This document shows positions 49,354 through 58,951 of a stretch of DNA of 64,000 nt, one piece after another. How positions within the stretch are numbered: position 1 is the stretch's first letter; every line of letters begins with the position of its first letter. A model generated the notes under the pieces. That model had not been told where the DNA came from and made no database searches. It saw only the letters and a list, made by a program, of their open reading frames with translations. Source of the DNA: Actinomyces bovis (GTDB taxonomy: Bacteria > Actinomycetota > Actinomycetes > Actinomycetales > Actinomycetaceae); assembly GCF_900444995.1 (NCBI RefSeq), contig NZ_UAPQ01000010.1, positions 1 through 64,000 of the forward strand, written 5' to 3'. The translations under genes and the position numbers were made by a program.

Positions 49354-50550
49354 TCAGGAATCCAACAGCAAACAGGCCAAGGTGGTCCCGGCAGTTACCA
49401 CCGCCCCCTCTTCTGGCACCACCGCCAGCGCATTAGCGCGCGCCAAGGCCAGCAACCCCGTACCCATAGGCTCAGCCTGGTAGCCCGCCGTCGGAGAACC
49501 AGCCACCCGCACCGGCAAAAACTGCCGCAAGCCCCGGGGGGACTCCCAGCCCTGGCTGACCACAGCTGGCACCGAGGAGCGGTGCAGCCCCGCCCAACCG
49601 GCCATCTGCCGCAGCACCGGACGTACAAAAGCCTCGTAGGCGATCAAAGCAGCAGCTGGCTCACCCGGAAGACAGAAAATCGGGGTGCCATCCCCCACCG
49701 TGCCCAAACCAAGTTGGCGTCCCGGGGACATCTGCACCTGGTCAAACCTGACGGTTCCCAGTGGCGCCAGCACGGACTTAACAGTGTCACTCTGCCCCAC
49801 CGAGAGGCCGCCGCTGGTGATGATGACATCGGCGCGCACCAACTGGTCCTCAATGCATTCGGTTAGGGCCCGCACGTCATCGGGCACCGGAGCTACGCGG
49901 AAGGCGCGGCCACCAGCATCACGCACTGCCGAGGCCAGGGCATGACCGTTGGCGTCATACACGTCCCCGAGCGGCCTGCGCGTGCCAGGCTCCACTAGCT
50001 CATCGCCAATGGAGATCACCACCACGCGCGGCGCCGGGTGCACCCGCACCCGCGCCAGACCCATGGCTGCCAGCAAACCCACCTGCCGAGCGCTCAGCCG
50101 CGCCCCACATTTGAGAACGGTCTGCCCTGAGGCCAGTTCACCGGCACGCGGACGAAGGTTCTGTCCCGCCGTCGGCACCTGGTCGATACGCACCTGGGAA
50201 GTGCCGCGATCCGTATCCTGCCACGGCACGACGGCGTCGGCACCGCGCGGCAAAGGGGCGCCGGAGTCAATCAGCACGGCGGCATTCTTGACCAGAGTCA
50301 CAGGCCGGACGTCACCTGCCCGCACCGCGTCCTGCACCTCCAAATAGCGGCCTGCCCCCAGCTGCGCCACGTCGGCCGCACAAACGGCGTAACCGTCCTG
50401 CCCCGCCAAGTCCAACTCCGGCATATCCGCGGCGGCGACGACGTCCTCCGCCAGCACACAACCGACGGCGTCGGGAAGCGGCACGTCCAGCGGGTCTGCA
50501 GCCTGAGCAATCTCCAGGCAGGCCGTCAGGTGCTCGGCGACACTTCTCAT
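49354..50550 (-). CDS. moeA: molybdopterin molybdenumtransferase MoeA / Glp family
   Basis: A 398-residue enzyme that inserts molybdate into adenylated molybdopterin. The ATG at 50550 has GAGGAG six bases upstream; five earlier codons do not. Typical motifs: DMPELDLAGQDGYAVCAADV (active-site Asp), PLPRGADAVVPWQDT, the MoCF domain VVVISIGDELVEPGTRRPLGDVYDANGHAL and IITSGGLSVGQSDTVK, and FCLPGEPAAALIAYEAFVRP. It ends 4 bases before the GNAT start, so they are one operon. Confidence 0.96.
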   Translation of the reverse strand: MRSVAEHLTACLEIAQAADPLDVPLPDAVGCVLAEDVVAAADMPELDLAGQDGYAVCAADVAQLGAGRYLEVQDAVRAGDVRPVTLVKNAAVLIDSGAPLPRGADAVVPWQDTDRGTSQVRIDQVPTAGQNLRPRAGELASGQTVLKCGARLSARQVGLLAAMGLARVRVHPAPRVVVISIGDELVEPGTRRPLGDVYDANGHALASAVRDAGGRAFRVAPVPDDVRALTECIEDQLVRADVIITSGGLSVGQSDTVKSVLAPLGTVRFDQVQMSPGRQLGLGTVGDGTPIFCLPGEPAAALIAYEAFVRPVLRQMAGWAGLHRSSVPAVVSQGWESPRGLRQFLPVRVAGSPTAGYQAEPMGTGLLALARANALAVVPEEGAVVTAGTTLACLLLDS

Positions 50551-50725
50551 TGCGCTCCTCTGCATCGAACTGCGCCCAGGCTACCCGCACGCTAAGAAAC
50601 AAGCATCTTGAGACCGATGGAAGCACCCCCCCCCAGCGTCCGGCTCGGCGCCGGTAACACTGCCTGGGTAGCGCTACCGGTCCCAGCGACCAGCCAAGTG
50701 CCCACGCACCTGCCACAATCAGAAC

Positions 50726-51385
50726 ATGACCGTCGCTCCTGCACTACCCGACACTTCCTGGCTGGAGAAAGTGGATGCTAAAGAACGCCTCCGCCAGGTG
50801 CTGCGCGAACACCGCCGGAGCCACCACCCCCACCCCAGCCGAGGCCACAACCTCGCCTGCGAGGCCCTAACCGAGCACGCGCTGGAGGCCATCGGAACCA
50901 AGCAGACAGTGGCCTGCTACGTCTCCACCGGAAGCGAACCCTGCACTCGGCTCCTACTGGAGCGGCTGCACGAGCAAGGGGTTCAGGTGCTACTGCCGGT
51001 ACTTGGGCCCCGGTTGTCGCGCGCTTGGGGCTGGTTCAAAGGCGTAGATGATCTAGCAGAGCGGGCCCCCCGCCGCCCCCCGGAGCCCAGCGGCGAGCCT
51101 CTGGAGGCAGAGACCATCGCCCTGGCTGAGGCGGTGCTGGTGCCCGCCCTGGCGATTGATCCAAACGGCAACCGCTTAGGCCAAGGCGGGGGCTGGTATG
51201 ACCGGATGCTTCCGCTGGTAGCCCCAGAGGCCACCGTCTTTGGCGTGGTGCACCCTGAAGAACTGGTGCGTACACCCGTGCCGGTAGAAGCGCACGACAA
51301 CCGCGTGGATGCGGTTATCACCGCTGAGTCTTGGTTCCTGCTGCAGGGCTCTAGCTTCAAGCTGCACGGAACCAACGGGGCCTGA
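50726..51385 (+). CDS. 5-formyltetrahydrofolate cyclo-ligase
   Basis: A 219-residue enzyme that converts 5-formyl-THF to methenyl-THF with ATP. The N-terminal Arg/Lys-rich ATP site (KERLRQVLREHRRSHHPH), VACYVSTGSEPCTRLLLERL, and the signature LVPALAIDPNGNRLGQGGGWYDRML with the Gly-rich loop identify the family. Divergent from moeA; the 175 bases between them hold both promoters. Confidence 0.95.
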   Translation: MTVAPALPDTSWLEKVDAKERLRQVLREHRRSHHPHPSRGHNLACEALTEHALEAIGTKQTVACYVSTGSEPCTRLLLERLHEQGVQVLLPVLGPRLSRAWGWFKGVDDLAERAPRRPPEPSGEPLEAETIALAEAVLVPALAIDPNGNRLGQGGGWYDRMLPLVAPEATVFGVVHPEELVRTPVPVEAHDNRVDAVITAESWFLLQGSSFKLHGTNGA

Positions 51386-51497
51386 GCGGGGTATTTCCCG
51401 CCTAAAGCCGCGCTCCACAGCTGGCAGCCGCGCTTCCTAGTTGGCCGACCTCTTTGGCTACGCGCATCGACGCCCTGCGGCGCAGCAGCCTTGATTC

Positions 51498-52190
51498 ATG
51501 GCTCCTAAATCCAGCGACACCCGCTCCCGCCACCGACAAGCCCCCGAGCGCCACAGCACTGAGCGGACGCGCGGCGGCCTACGACGTCGCCTATTTTGGG
51601 GCCGGCACCGCCACCTGATTCTGGCCGCCTGTCTGGCCACCGCCGTGATTTTGCTAGTGCCGCGGTTTACTGCAGCGAACAGCGGTGGCAGCAGCGTGCT
51701 GGTGGTGGCGCACCGCCTAGAAGCGGGCCAAAGCATTGACTCGTCCGCGCTAAAACGCAGCAATATTCCTGAATCAGCGCTGCCTGCTGCAGGTCTGGCG
51801 GATGAGGCAGTAATTGGTCAGCGTGCCGCAATCAGCCTAGAAGAAGGCACCGTGCTCACCACTTCAATGACTAGCGGAAGCGCGGCCACAGACCTCAGCG
51901 AAGATGAACGTCTAATTGAAGTTCCGGTTGCAATTGGCGCGGAACTAGCCACCCCTGGAGCGCGGGTAGACGTGGTAGCGCCATGCAGAAATGGGCAAAT
52001 GGGAGAGGTAACTCCAAAGGTGGTCGGACATGACCTGCGAGTGGTTAGCACACGCCGCAAAACTGAGGAAGGAATATGGAAAGAGGGGACGAGTATCACA
52101 CTAATCAGTCTTGCCGTACCGAAACAGGACGCTAGCCTTGTAGTAGGCGCGGCCTCAGACAAGGCGCTCAGCATCATGCTGAGTCATTGA
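51498..52190 (+). CDS. SAF-domain protein (CpaB/FlgA-like)
   Basis: A 230-residue protein with one N-terminal membrane helix (LILAACLATAVILLVPRFT) after a basic cytoplasmic stretch, then a SAF domain (about 70-150: VLVVAHRLEAGQSIDSSALK, AISLEEGTVLTTSM). The conserved SAF protein between the cyclo-ligase and mscL is usual in Actinomycetaceae. It may be a pilus-assembly CpaB relative or a cell-wall-binding protein; unknown. Confidence 0.85.
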   Translation: MAPKSSDTRSRHRQAPERHSTERTRGGLRRRLFWGRHRHLILAACLATAVILLVPRFTAANSGGSSVLVVAHRLEAGQSIDSSALKRSNIPESALPAAGLADEAVIGQRAAISLEEGTVLTTSMTSGSAATDLSEDERLIEVPVAIGAELATPGARVDVVAPCRNGQMGEVTPKVVGHDLRVVSTRRKTEEGIWKEGTSITLISLAVPKQDASLVVGAASDKALSIMLSH

Positions 52191-52280
52191 AGCCGTGGGC
52201 CGGGAAGACTCCGGCTTTCCTCATCCTCTCCGGCGCACCCTGATGCGTCCGCAACAGGTCGCCAGACCGAAAGGCAACTC

Positions 52281-52661
52281 ATGATCAAGGGTTTCAAGGA
52301 ATTCATCTCTCAGGGCAATGCCATCGACCTTGCCGTCGGTGTCATCATCGGTGCCGCCTTCAAGACCATCGTTGACGCTCTGGTAGAGAAGGTCATCAAC
52401 CCGCTTATCGGTGGCATCTTCGGGCAGCCTAACTTCGACTCGGTCGGCAAGTTCAGCGTGAATGGCGCCGAGGTTCTGCCCGGCGCGATTATCACCGCCC
52501 TGGTCAACTTCCTGCTCGTTGCTTTCGCCCTCTACTTCTTCCTGGTTGTTCCCATGAACAAGCTGAAGGCCGCTCAGAAGCAGGGCAAGGAGGACGCTCC
52601 CGCCGAGCCCTCCGACGAGGTCAAGCTCCTCACCGAGATCCGCGACTCCCTGGCCCGCTGA
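52281..52661 (+). CDS. mscL: large-conductance mechanosensitive channel MscL
   Basis: A 126-residue channel. The N-terminal helix FKEFISQGNAIDLAVGVIIG AAF, the first pore helix continuing TIVDALVEKVINPLIGGI, the second helix IITALVNFLLVAFALYFFLV and a charged cytoplasmic bundle are all present. It opens under membrane tension and releases solutes on osmotic downshock. Terminator at 52723. Confidence 0.98.
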   Translation: MIKGFKEFISQGNAIDLAVGVIIGAAFKTIVDALVEKVINPLIGGIFGQPNFDSVGKFSVNGAEVLPGAIITALVNFLLVAFALYFFLVVPMNKLKAAQKQGKEDAPAEPSDEVKLLTEIRDSLAR

Positions 52662-52722
52662 ATCAAATCGGAAGGCGCCACTGTTTTTCAGTGATCCCCT
52701 TCTGACAGCTGCCTAGCCAAGT

Positions 52723-52758
52723 AAGGGCCCCGCCGACCAACTGGTCGGCGGGGCCCTT
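52723..52758. terminator. strong hairpin terminator after mscL
   Basis: aagggccccgccgacca pairs perfectly over 17 bp with tggtcggcggggccctt, loop of two bases; convergent genes on both sides, so it probably serves both. Confidence 0.9.
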
Positions 52759-52803
52759 CGTATTCCAGTCATATTTCAGCGCCCGCTGCTCGCGCGTCAG
52801 CGC

Positions 52804-53088
52804 TCACTGCCAATGTGGCGGCACCTCAGCCAATAAACGCGCGTCATTGGCCTGCTGCCCGTGCGCCCAGCCATTAGCACCACTGCCATCTTCGCCTAGT
52901 ACGCCACCGCCGCGCTCCTGCGCCTCCGCCAGCGCATCCAGGCCCCGGCGTCGCCGCTCCTCAGCCTGTTCCTGCGTCGGCTCACCGCGAGAAACCAGCT
53001 CGGCATCCTGTGGTGACAGCGCCACCACGCGGCGTCGGCGCCGCACCGAGCCGCCCCCGGCGCCCTCACCCGGGCCTCTGGCCACCAC
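52804..53088 (-). CDS. small conserved-looking hydrophilic protein
   Basis: A 94-residue protein 5 bases downstream of the large ATPase gene. It has a basic start (SVRRRRRVVALSPQDAEL), an acidic helical middle (PTQEQAEERRRRGLDALAEA) and a C-terminus NDARLLAEVPPHWQ. Codon use fits the chromosome. I do not recognise it. The coupling to the upstream gene argues it is real. Confidence 0.6.
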   Translation of the reverse strand: MVARGPGEGAGGGSVRRRRRVVALSPQDAELVSRGEPTQEQAEERRRRGLDALAEAQERGGGVLGEDGSGANGWAHGQQANDARLLAEVPPHWQ

Positions 53089-53093
53089 GGCGT

Positions 53094-56000
53094 TCAGCGT
53101 CCGCGCCGCACGGCGTTAGACAGCACTGCGTCAACGCTCGCCCCACGGCGGCGCAACGCCAAGGTGGCGCGCAATTCCTCAATCTCCTCCGACTCATCGC
53201 GAGCGACGCCGTCGGAACGAATCCAAGCCACCAAGTCATCAAGCTGATCATCGGAGTAGGCCTGCAATGGCAAACCAGCCGCAATTGGGGGCCGCTTCAC
53301 GCGCTGGGGCTCCGCTGGCGCCGCCTCCGCCGTCGTGTCACTCGGTGCGCTGGCGGTGCTGGAGGCAGTCTCGGGTGCGTCGGCGGTGCTTGCAGAAGCC
53401 TCCGAGTGAACGGGCTCCGTCTCCACCGCCTCCGCTACGTCCTCAACTGGCTCCACCGGCACCATATCCGCCACTTCCTGCGGGATAGCGGCCTGCGGCG
53501 GCGGAGCGGGCGCGCGGCGGGCACGGATAACCGACTCCACCAGCTGCTCCACGCGACGCGCCTCAGCCTCCGGGTCCACAAACACCCCGGCGGAGAAGGC
53601 CATATGCACCAGCCAACCGCGCCGCTCTAGGCGCTCCACCCAGTGCCGGTCACGACGCCGCAGACTCGGCTCCGCCACATAGGCCGCGTTGTCGGTCAAC
53701 ACCGCCACAAACAACTCGCCTGGGAAATCTGGGTGACCGATCGCCAGCGGAATCCGCGCCCCACCCTCAAGGCCATAGCGGGGACGCACGGTCAGACCCC
53801 GACGCCACAGGTGCTCAGCCAGATCAACCAGGAGCGGATCGGGGGCGACGCCGTCGGCAGTGTCATCATCCACACCGCCCTCGGCCTGTTCCAGCAGCTC
53901 ACGCAGGAGGCGCGAACCAGCTGCGGTAAGACGGCTCGGGTCCAGGTCGACGGCGCGCAGGCAAGAGACCACCAAGGTGCGCTCGCGCGCGGCACACAGC
54001 GCCTCCACCAGGGCCACCATGCCGCCCTTCTGCGCTACTCGCCCAAAGCGGTGAATCGTGCGGCCGTGCACGGTCTTGGCATAGCCAACACTCAAAATGA
54101 TCCGGTCACGACGCAAAGAACGGCACTCGTTGAGATCCACCACCACAAATGGCTCCGCGCCATGGTCGCTGAAGAAACGCTCCAGAGCCGGGGAACCACT
54201 GAGCTCCTGCATAATCGCCTGGCGGATCGCATCCGCGTGCCGAGTGTTGAGCGCAATAACCGCCAAAGACAACTCCGGCGTGCTCAACACGTGCTCAATG
54301 ACTAGGTCCACCACCCGGTTGACCTCAGCGGCCACCGTCTCCACCGCCACCTCACCGGGGGCAGCGGCGCCGCGCCCATCCACCAACTCCAAGCTCAGGG
54401 ACTGAGCCCCCGGAGGCGTGGGCACGGCCTCAATGGTGCCCTGATAGTCATTGGCCGCCAAGAAGGCAGCAATCATCGGGTCAAAAGCATGGCGAGTGGT
54501 GGGCAGGGTGACCTTGGGCAACAGTGGGCCCAGCTCGGCCGCCAGACCAGACTCCGCCCGGCGCGGATCGCCAACCACCAGCACCTGCTCAGCCCGCACA
54601 AAGGCCGGCAACACCTGCGCCACGGGGATGGACACGGAGGCATCCAGCACCGCCAAGTCCAGCAGAGCATTGGCGGAGAAAACCTGCGGCACCAGCATCG
54701 GCGGAACAATCCAGACCGGCTTGGCAACTAGCGCCAGCGGGTAGCGCTCGATCACCTCACTCAGGTCGGCGCCCTCCTCCCGGGCCAGGTTGGTGAACAG
54801 GGCCCGGGCCTGCTCCAGATGCTCATCCACCTGGCTGCGGACTCGGCGGGCGTGCGCCTGAGCTACTGGCACAGACAAGGACTCCGATTGAGCCGCGTCC
54901 AACTCGCGCAAGGACTTGGCCAGAGCAGCCAAAGCAGCCGCGTCCAGGCCCCCCATATCTGGGTCGTCGCGTAGAGCCTGAGCCAGCACTGAAGACCACC
55001 AGCAGTAGGTGAGCTCCAGTTCCAGCTGGTCGGCCTGCGCGGAGCGTGCGGCCAGGTCATCTACCAGGGGGCCCAGGCCAAGTTCCGCAATATCCGCCAT
55101 GACCTTGTTGAGCTCAGGCACGCGCACGGCCTCATTGTCCTGGGCCGCCAGGGTGCCGACCTGTTCGCGCAGGTCATCCAGCGTCAGGTCAATGAGCTTG
55201 GGAGTGCCGGGGGTGCGATCCAGCAGGACCTGCACCTGGTCCAACTGGCTAAGAGTCTCTTTGGCCGTGGCCGCCATCTCGTCCAGGCTGGAAGGCAGGC
55301 TAGGCCAGCCGCCCTCCGGGGTGTAACGGCGCCAAATCTCCCGGCGGCGCTGTACCTGCACTAACTCGGCGTGCAGGTCCCCCACCACGCGCCCGGGGCG
55401 CACCCACTCGCGGGCCTGCCGTTGGAAACGACGCCGGGTGTTGGCGTTCATCTCCACGTCGTGCTCCTCGCGCCACTGGCGGGTGGCGGTAGCAATCACC
55501 ATATCGGCGGCGGAGCGTTCAAATATTTGCGGCCGGAAGATATCCAGGGACTCGCGGACGCCGTCTAGCACCTCAAGCTGTTCGCGCCACTGACGCAAGG
55601 ACTGCGCACGGGTCATGCCGGTGGAGCGGGAGCACTTCTCCACATGCTCACTGACGGTGGGCAGCAGCTCCTCACTGAGGCGCCGCAGTACTGCCAGGGT
55701 ATCCGTGACCTCGTCCAGGTCCGTGACTGCCAGGGATGTCCAAGCGGAAGGCTGCGTGCGGGGCACCAGCATGCCCAGGGAGTGCGCGCGTTCCAAGACC
55801 TTGCGGGCACGAGCCAGGCCAGCGGCGTCGAGCTGTTCCAGACGGCCGGGGACAATGCGCGCGGTGGTGCGGGCACGGGTGCGTGAGGAGGTCATCTCCG
55901 CGAGCTTTTGCAGGGCCTCAAAAGCGGAAACACCCCAGGGGGCACGGCTGGCGTGCAACGCACCGACGTAGCGCTGCAGGCGGGAGCGGACGGTAACCAA

Positions 56001-57512
56001 CCGCTCGCGCAGCTCCACGATCTCCTCTGTGTCCACCTGAGGGGGGCGCACTCCCAGGCCCTCTTTGATGGCCTCAGCGGCGTGACGGCGCCAGGCCGGG
56101 TCCTCCGTGAGGTCCACAACCAGCTCCCCCAAGCCCAGCTCCCGCAGGCGGTCGGCGACGGCGTGGCCGTCCGCGCAGCTGGCGGGCACGTGCAACACGG
56201 TGCGGCCCGAGCCAGCGGCGTCGGCGATCACCGCGGCTAGGGCGGTGGGCACGTCTGATCCCGGTGGGGCATCCAGCAGCAGGGAGGCACCCGAGCCCAC
56301 GGCCTCGACGGCGTCAAGCTCCTGGGTCTCCAGGTCCCCGGCTCCACGCTCGTCTTCGGGGAAGCGGTCGCGTGGTTCCGGGTCGGGGAGTTTGACATCC
56401 AGGGCCTGGCAAGCGGCGCCGTCGCCTGCCAGGGCAGCCACCAGGGCGGAGGCGCGGCAGCGCTCGCGCACGGCGTCGAAATCCTCAATCAGGGCCTGGC
56501 CGGGGTGGACGAATGCCCCCACCACCAGCCGCTCATGCTGATCGAAGGCGGGGAGGTATTCGCGGCCCAGGGAAGCCAGCCGGGTCAAAGCGGCCCTAGG
56601 CGTGAAACCCACCTCAGAAACGGCAGCGTGGGCGATGGCGGCCACATCAACGTCACAGCCGTGGGCGCGCAGGGCTTTTACCAGCAGCGGGTTGACCTCT
56701 ACGGACGGGTCTAGGGCCAGCATGGCGTCGCCAGTGGCGCCAGTCAGGCGCACGGGGCGCAGCAGCACGGGGGCGTTGATGGTCTCCACTCGCGCGTCGC
56801 TGCCTGACCGGGCAAAAGAAGGGCGAGCAGAACTGGACTGCGCAGCACCCTCGGTGGGGCCGGTCTGGGTCCAGGTGGCCACGCCCACGGCCAGGTAAAC
56901 GGGGGCGACGCCGAACTGCCGGGCCAGGTCCTGGGTGCGGGCCGCCACTTCGCGCAAGGACTGGCGAGCGGCCAGGAGAGCGGAACGCTCGCGCACCAGG
57001 GAGGACAGGTGAGTGGCACGGCCGGCGTAGAGCTGGGCCAGGCCGGAGGGGTGGGCGGCGGTTAGGTCCACTACCCCCTCGTCCAGCATGGTGATATCTG
57101 AGGCGGCAGCGACGCCGCCGAGGTCCAGCAGTTCGTCGCGCCAGCGTTCCAGGGCGGTGTCAATCCGTTCCAGGCGGGTGCTGCTGGTCTCCGGCTCGTA
57201 TGCCGACGCCAAGCTGCTGCGGGCGGAGCTAGCGGCACTGCTGGGGCTGGCGGCGCTGCTGACGCTCGCTGGGCTGGAGGCACTGGAGCCACTGGCGCCG
57301 CTAGCTGAACTGGCTGAGTCAGCGGAGGCGACGCCGTCGGCCCCAGTGGCCCGCCCATTGGCCGCCGACGCTACAGAGGCCGCAGCGGTGGACTCCGGCT
57401 GACTCTCGGCGGAGGTATCGGATTCGGTGGCCTGGTTGGGTGCCTCTGGGTCACCTGTCCGGGTAGACAGCGCGCGTCGCAGCCGGTCAAAGGCGGAGGG
57501 AGGAGGCGTCAT
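53094..57512 (-). CDS. DUF4011-like P-loop/helicase-type protein with C-terminal nuclease-like domain
   Basis: About 1472 residues; the ATG at 57512 (MTPPPSAFDRLRRALST) is preferred to one at 57587 that lies close to the tRNA-Arg. An N-terminal Ala/Ser-rich low-complexity region (about 25-95) is followed by LERIDTALERWRDELLDLGG, as in DUF4011 proteins, where the ATPase fold is degenerate (LLDAPPGSDVPTALAAVIAD in place of a Walker A). Further on are NECRSLRRDRIILSVGYAKT and FGRVAQKGGMVALVEALCA (superfamily 1-like motifs) and at the end HPDFPGELFVAVLTDNAAYV, RDRHWVERLERRGW, resembling the restriction-endonuclease-like domain of DUF4011/DUF3320 proteins. The role is unknown; DNA metabolism or defence is likely. 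Confidence 0.75.
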   Translation of the reverse strand: MTPPPSAFDRLRRALSTRTGDPEAPNQATESDTSAESQPESTAAASVASAANGRATGADGVASADSASSASGASGSSASSPASVSSAASPSSAASSARSSLASAYEPETSSTRLERIDTALERWRDELLDLGGVAAASDITMLDEGVVDLTAAHPSGLAQLYAGRATHLSSLVRERSALLAARQSLREVAARTQDLARQFGVAPVYLAVGVATWTQTGPTEGAAQSSSARPSFARSGSDARVETINAPVLLRPVRLTGATGDAMLALDPSVEVNPLLVKALRAHGCDVDVAAIAHAAVSEVGFTPRAALTRLASLGREYLPAFDQHERLVVGAFVHPGQALIEDFDAVRERCRASALVAALAGDGAACQALDVKLPDPEPRDRFPEDERGAGDLETQELDAVEAVGSGASLLLDAPPGSDVPTALAAVIADAAGSGRTVLHVPASCADGHAVADRLRELGLGELVVDLTEDPAWRRHAAEAIKEGLGVRPPQVDTEEIVELRERLVTVRSRLQRYVGALHASRAPWGVSAFEALQKLAEMTSSRTRARTTARIVPGRLEQLDAAGLARARKVLERAHSLGMLVPRTQPSAWTSLAVTDLDEVTDTLAVLRRLSEELLPTVSEHVEKCSRSTGMTRAQSLRQWREQLEVLDGVRESLDIFRPQIFERSAADMVIATATRQWREEHDVEMNANTRRRFQRQAREWVRPGRVVGDLHAELVQVQRRREIWRRYTPEGGWPSLPSSLDEMAATAKETLSQLDQVQVLLDRTPGTPKLIDLTLDDLREQVGTLAAQDNEAVRVPELNKVMADIAELGLGPLVDDLAARSAQADQLELELTYCWWSSVLAQALRDDPDMGGLDAAALAALAKSLRELDAAQSESLSVPVAQAHARRVRSQVDEHLEQARALFTNLAREEGADLSEVIERYPLALVAKPVWIVPPMLVPQVFSANALLDLAVLDASVSIPVAQVLPAFVRAEQVLVVGDPRRAESGLAAELGPLLPKVTLPTTRHAFDPMIAAFLAANDYQGTIEAVPTPPGAQSLSLELVDGRGAAAPGEVAVETVAAEVNRVVDLVIEHVLSTPELSLAVIALNTRHADAIRQAIMQELSGSPALERFFSDHGAEPFVVVDLNECRSLRRDRIILSVGYAKTVHGRTIHRFGRVAQKGGMVALVEALCAARERTLVVSCLRAVDLDPSRLTAAGSRLLRELLEQAEGGVDDDTADGVAPDPLLVDLAEHLWRRGLTVRPRYGLEGGARIPLAIGHPDFPGELFVAVLTDNAAYVAEPSLRRRDRHWVERLERRGWLVHMAFSAGVFVDPEAEARRVEQLVESVIRARRAPAPPPQAAIPQEVADMVPVEPVEDVAEAVETEPVHSEASASTADAPETASSTASAPSDTTAEAAPAEPQRVKRPPIAAGLPLQAYSDDQLDDLVAWIRSDGVARDESEEIEELRATLALRRRGASVDAVLSNAVRRGR

Positions 57513-57691
57513 ACCAACAACATATCGGGATTGGGGCCTTATTGTCCGCAGGCTCGGCGGAAGGAGGCGCAGTTGCTGGCACGGCACTCCCGCTCAGCGG
57601 TACTCGTGGGCAAAAGCGCCCTGCTGAACGCCCTGGATAGGTCCCGGAGAGACCGCTGGGGCCAGCGCGTACGCCAGCCCCAGCCGGTTGG

Positions 57692-57764
57692 TGCCCCCGA
57701 GACGATTCGAACGTCCGACACCCGCTTTAGGAGAGCGGTGCTCTATCCCCTGAGCTACGAGGGC
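57692..57764 (-). tRNA. tRNA-Arg (anticodon CCT)
   Basis: A 73-nt cloverleaf on the minus strand: acceptor GCCCTCG / CGGGGGC, D-arm GCTCAGGGGATAGAGC, anticodon stem CCGCT/AGCGG with loop CTCCTAA, T-arm with GTTCGAATC. CCA is encoded next (57689-57691). Confidence 0.95.
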
Positions 57765-57837
57765 CTGGGCAGCAGCGTACCAGCGCCACGCCGCCGCTGA
57801 GACCCACCTTCAGATGCCTCGGTGCGAGCTCTAGGAA

Positions 57838-58773
57838 TCAGGCCCGCCCCCAGGGCATCTGGACCCGACCCGCAGCAGCGCCGTCCTTGCCACGGCTCGG
57901 CACCACCATCACTGGGCAAACCGCGTGCGAGAGCACCGCCTGGCTGGTGGAGCCCAGCAGCAGTCCAGCAAAGCCACCGCGGCCACGCGAACCCACCACC
58001 ACCAGGTCCACCGCCGTCGAGAACTCCGCCATCAACTCAGCCGGGTTGCCGTCCAGCGCATGCTTGCGCACCTTCACCTTCGGATGCCCTTCCAAGGCCT
58101 TCTGCACGGCGTGGTCTAGGCCATCACGCACATCAGCAAGCACTTGCTCGCGGTCGATAGCGGCGGGCAGCCAGGCCAGTGCACCAGTGCCGGAGGCCAG
58201 TGGCACCGCGGCTACCACCGTCAGCTCGGCATCCCAGGCCTCAGCCTCCGCAACCGCCCAGGCCAAGGCCTTGCGCGCAGAATCAGAGCCATCCACACCG
58301 ACGACGATCCGCCTCACCGGCGTGAACTCGGCCCCCTCCACATGGCGGGGCACCACCACTGTCGGACAGTGCGAGTGGGCGGGCAGGGCCGCAGAAACCG
58401 CCCCCAGCAGGCGGTCGGCAAAACCGCCGCCGCCGCGGGTACCCACCACGGCAAGTGCCGCCTCATCCGATAGGTCCACCAGCACCCCGGCGGGGTCACC
58501 GGTCTCCAAGGAGGAAGTGACCTTCACCCCGGACCCAGCGGTGTGTTTGACTGCTTCATCAATGACGCTCTGGGCGCCGTTGCGAATGGCGGTGTCATCC
58601 AGTGCGGCGTATCCGCCGTCGAGTGAGGCCGTGGTGAAGGAGGGCAGCGAGTAGGCACACAAGAGGTGCACCCGCCAGCCTGCCTTAGCGGCCCGGGCTA
58701 CCGCCCAGTCAACCGCCTCGAGGGACTCTGGTGAGCCGTCAACCCCAACGAGCACAACCTTGTCTTCAGCCAT
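57838..58773 (-). CDS. universal stress protein, two UspA domains
   Basis: A 311-residue tandem Usp. The ATG at 58773 has AGGAGG nine bases upstream. Domain 1 (1-150): KVVLVGVDGSPESLEAVDWA and the ATP-binding VVGTRGGGGFADRLLGAVS; domain 2 (about 160-300): RRIVVGVDGSDSARKALAWA and VVGSRGRGGFAGLLLGSTSQ. Both carry the G2xG9G(S/T) nucleotide motif, so ATP binding is likely. Cytoplasmic stress-survival role. Confidence 0.95.
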   Translation of the reverse strand: MAEDKVVLVGVDGSPESLEAVDWAVARAAKAGWRVHLLCAYSLPSFTTASLDGGYAALDDTAIRNGAQSVIDEAVKHTAGSGVKVTSSLETGDPAGVLVDLSDEAALAVVGTRGGGGFADRLLGAVSAALPAHSHCPTVVVPRHVEGAEFTPVRRIVVGVDGSDSARKALAWAVAEAEAWDAELTVVAAVPLASGTGALAWLPAAIDREQVLADVRDGLDHAVQKALEGHPKVKVRKHALDGNPAELMAEFSTAVDLVVVGSRGRGGFAGLLLGSTSQAVLSHAVCPVMVVPSRGKDGAAAGRVQMPWGRA

Positions 58774-58900
58774 AGCAGCAAACCTCCTGGTCCTAGAGAA
58801 CCTATATGCACATTGTGCCGCAGGTCTCACTCTAGCGTGTAGGCTTCCGGGCCACATACTTAGCAGCTAATTTGCCCGGTCGGCGGCCCACAGCAAAACG

Positions 58901-58933
58901 CGGGGGCGGTCACCGTGGTGGTGACCGCCCCCG
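58901..58933 (-). terminator. hairpin terminator after the NlpC/P60 gene
   Basis: A perfect 14-bp stem (cgggggcggtcacc / ggtgaccgcccccg) with a 5-base loop, 19 bases after the stop of the NlpC/P60 gene. Confidence 0.85.
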
Positions 58934-58951
58934 TGAGAAGACTCAGTTGGC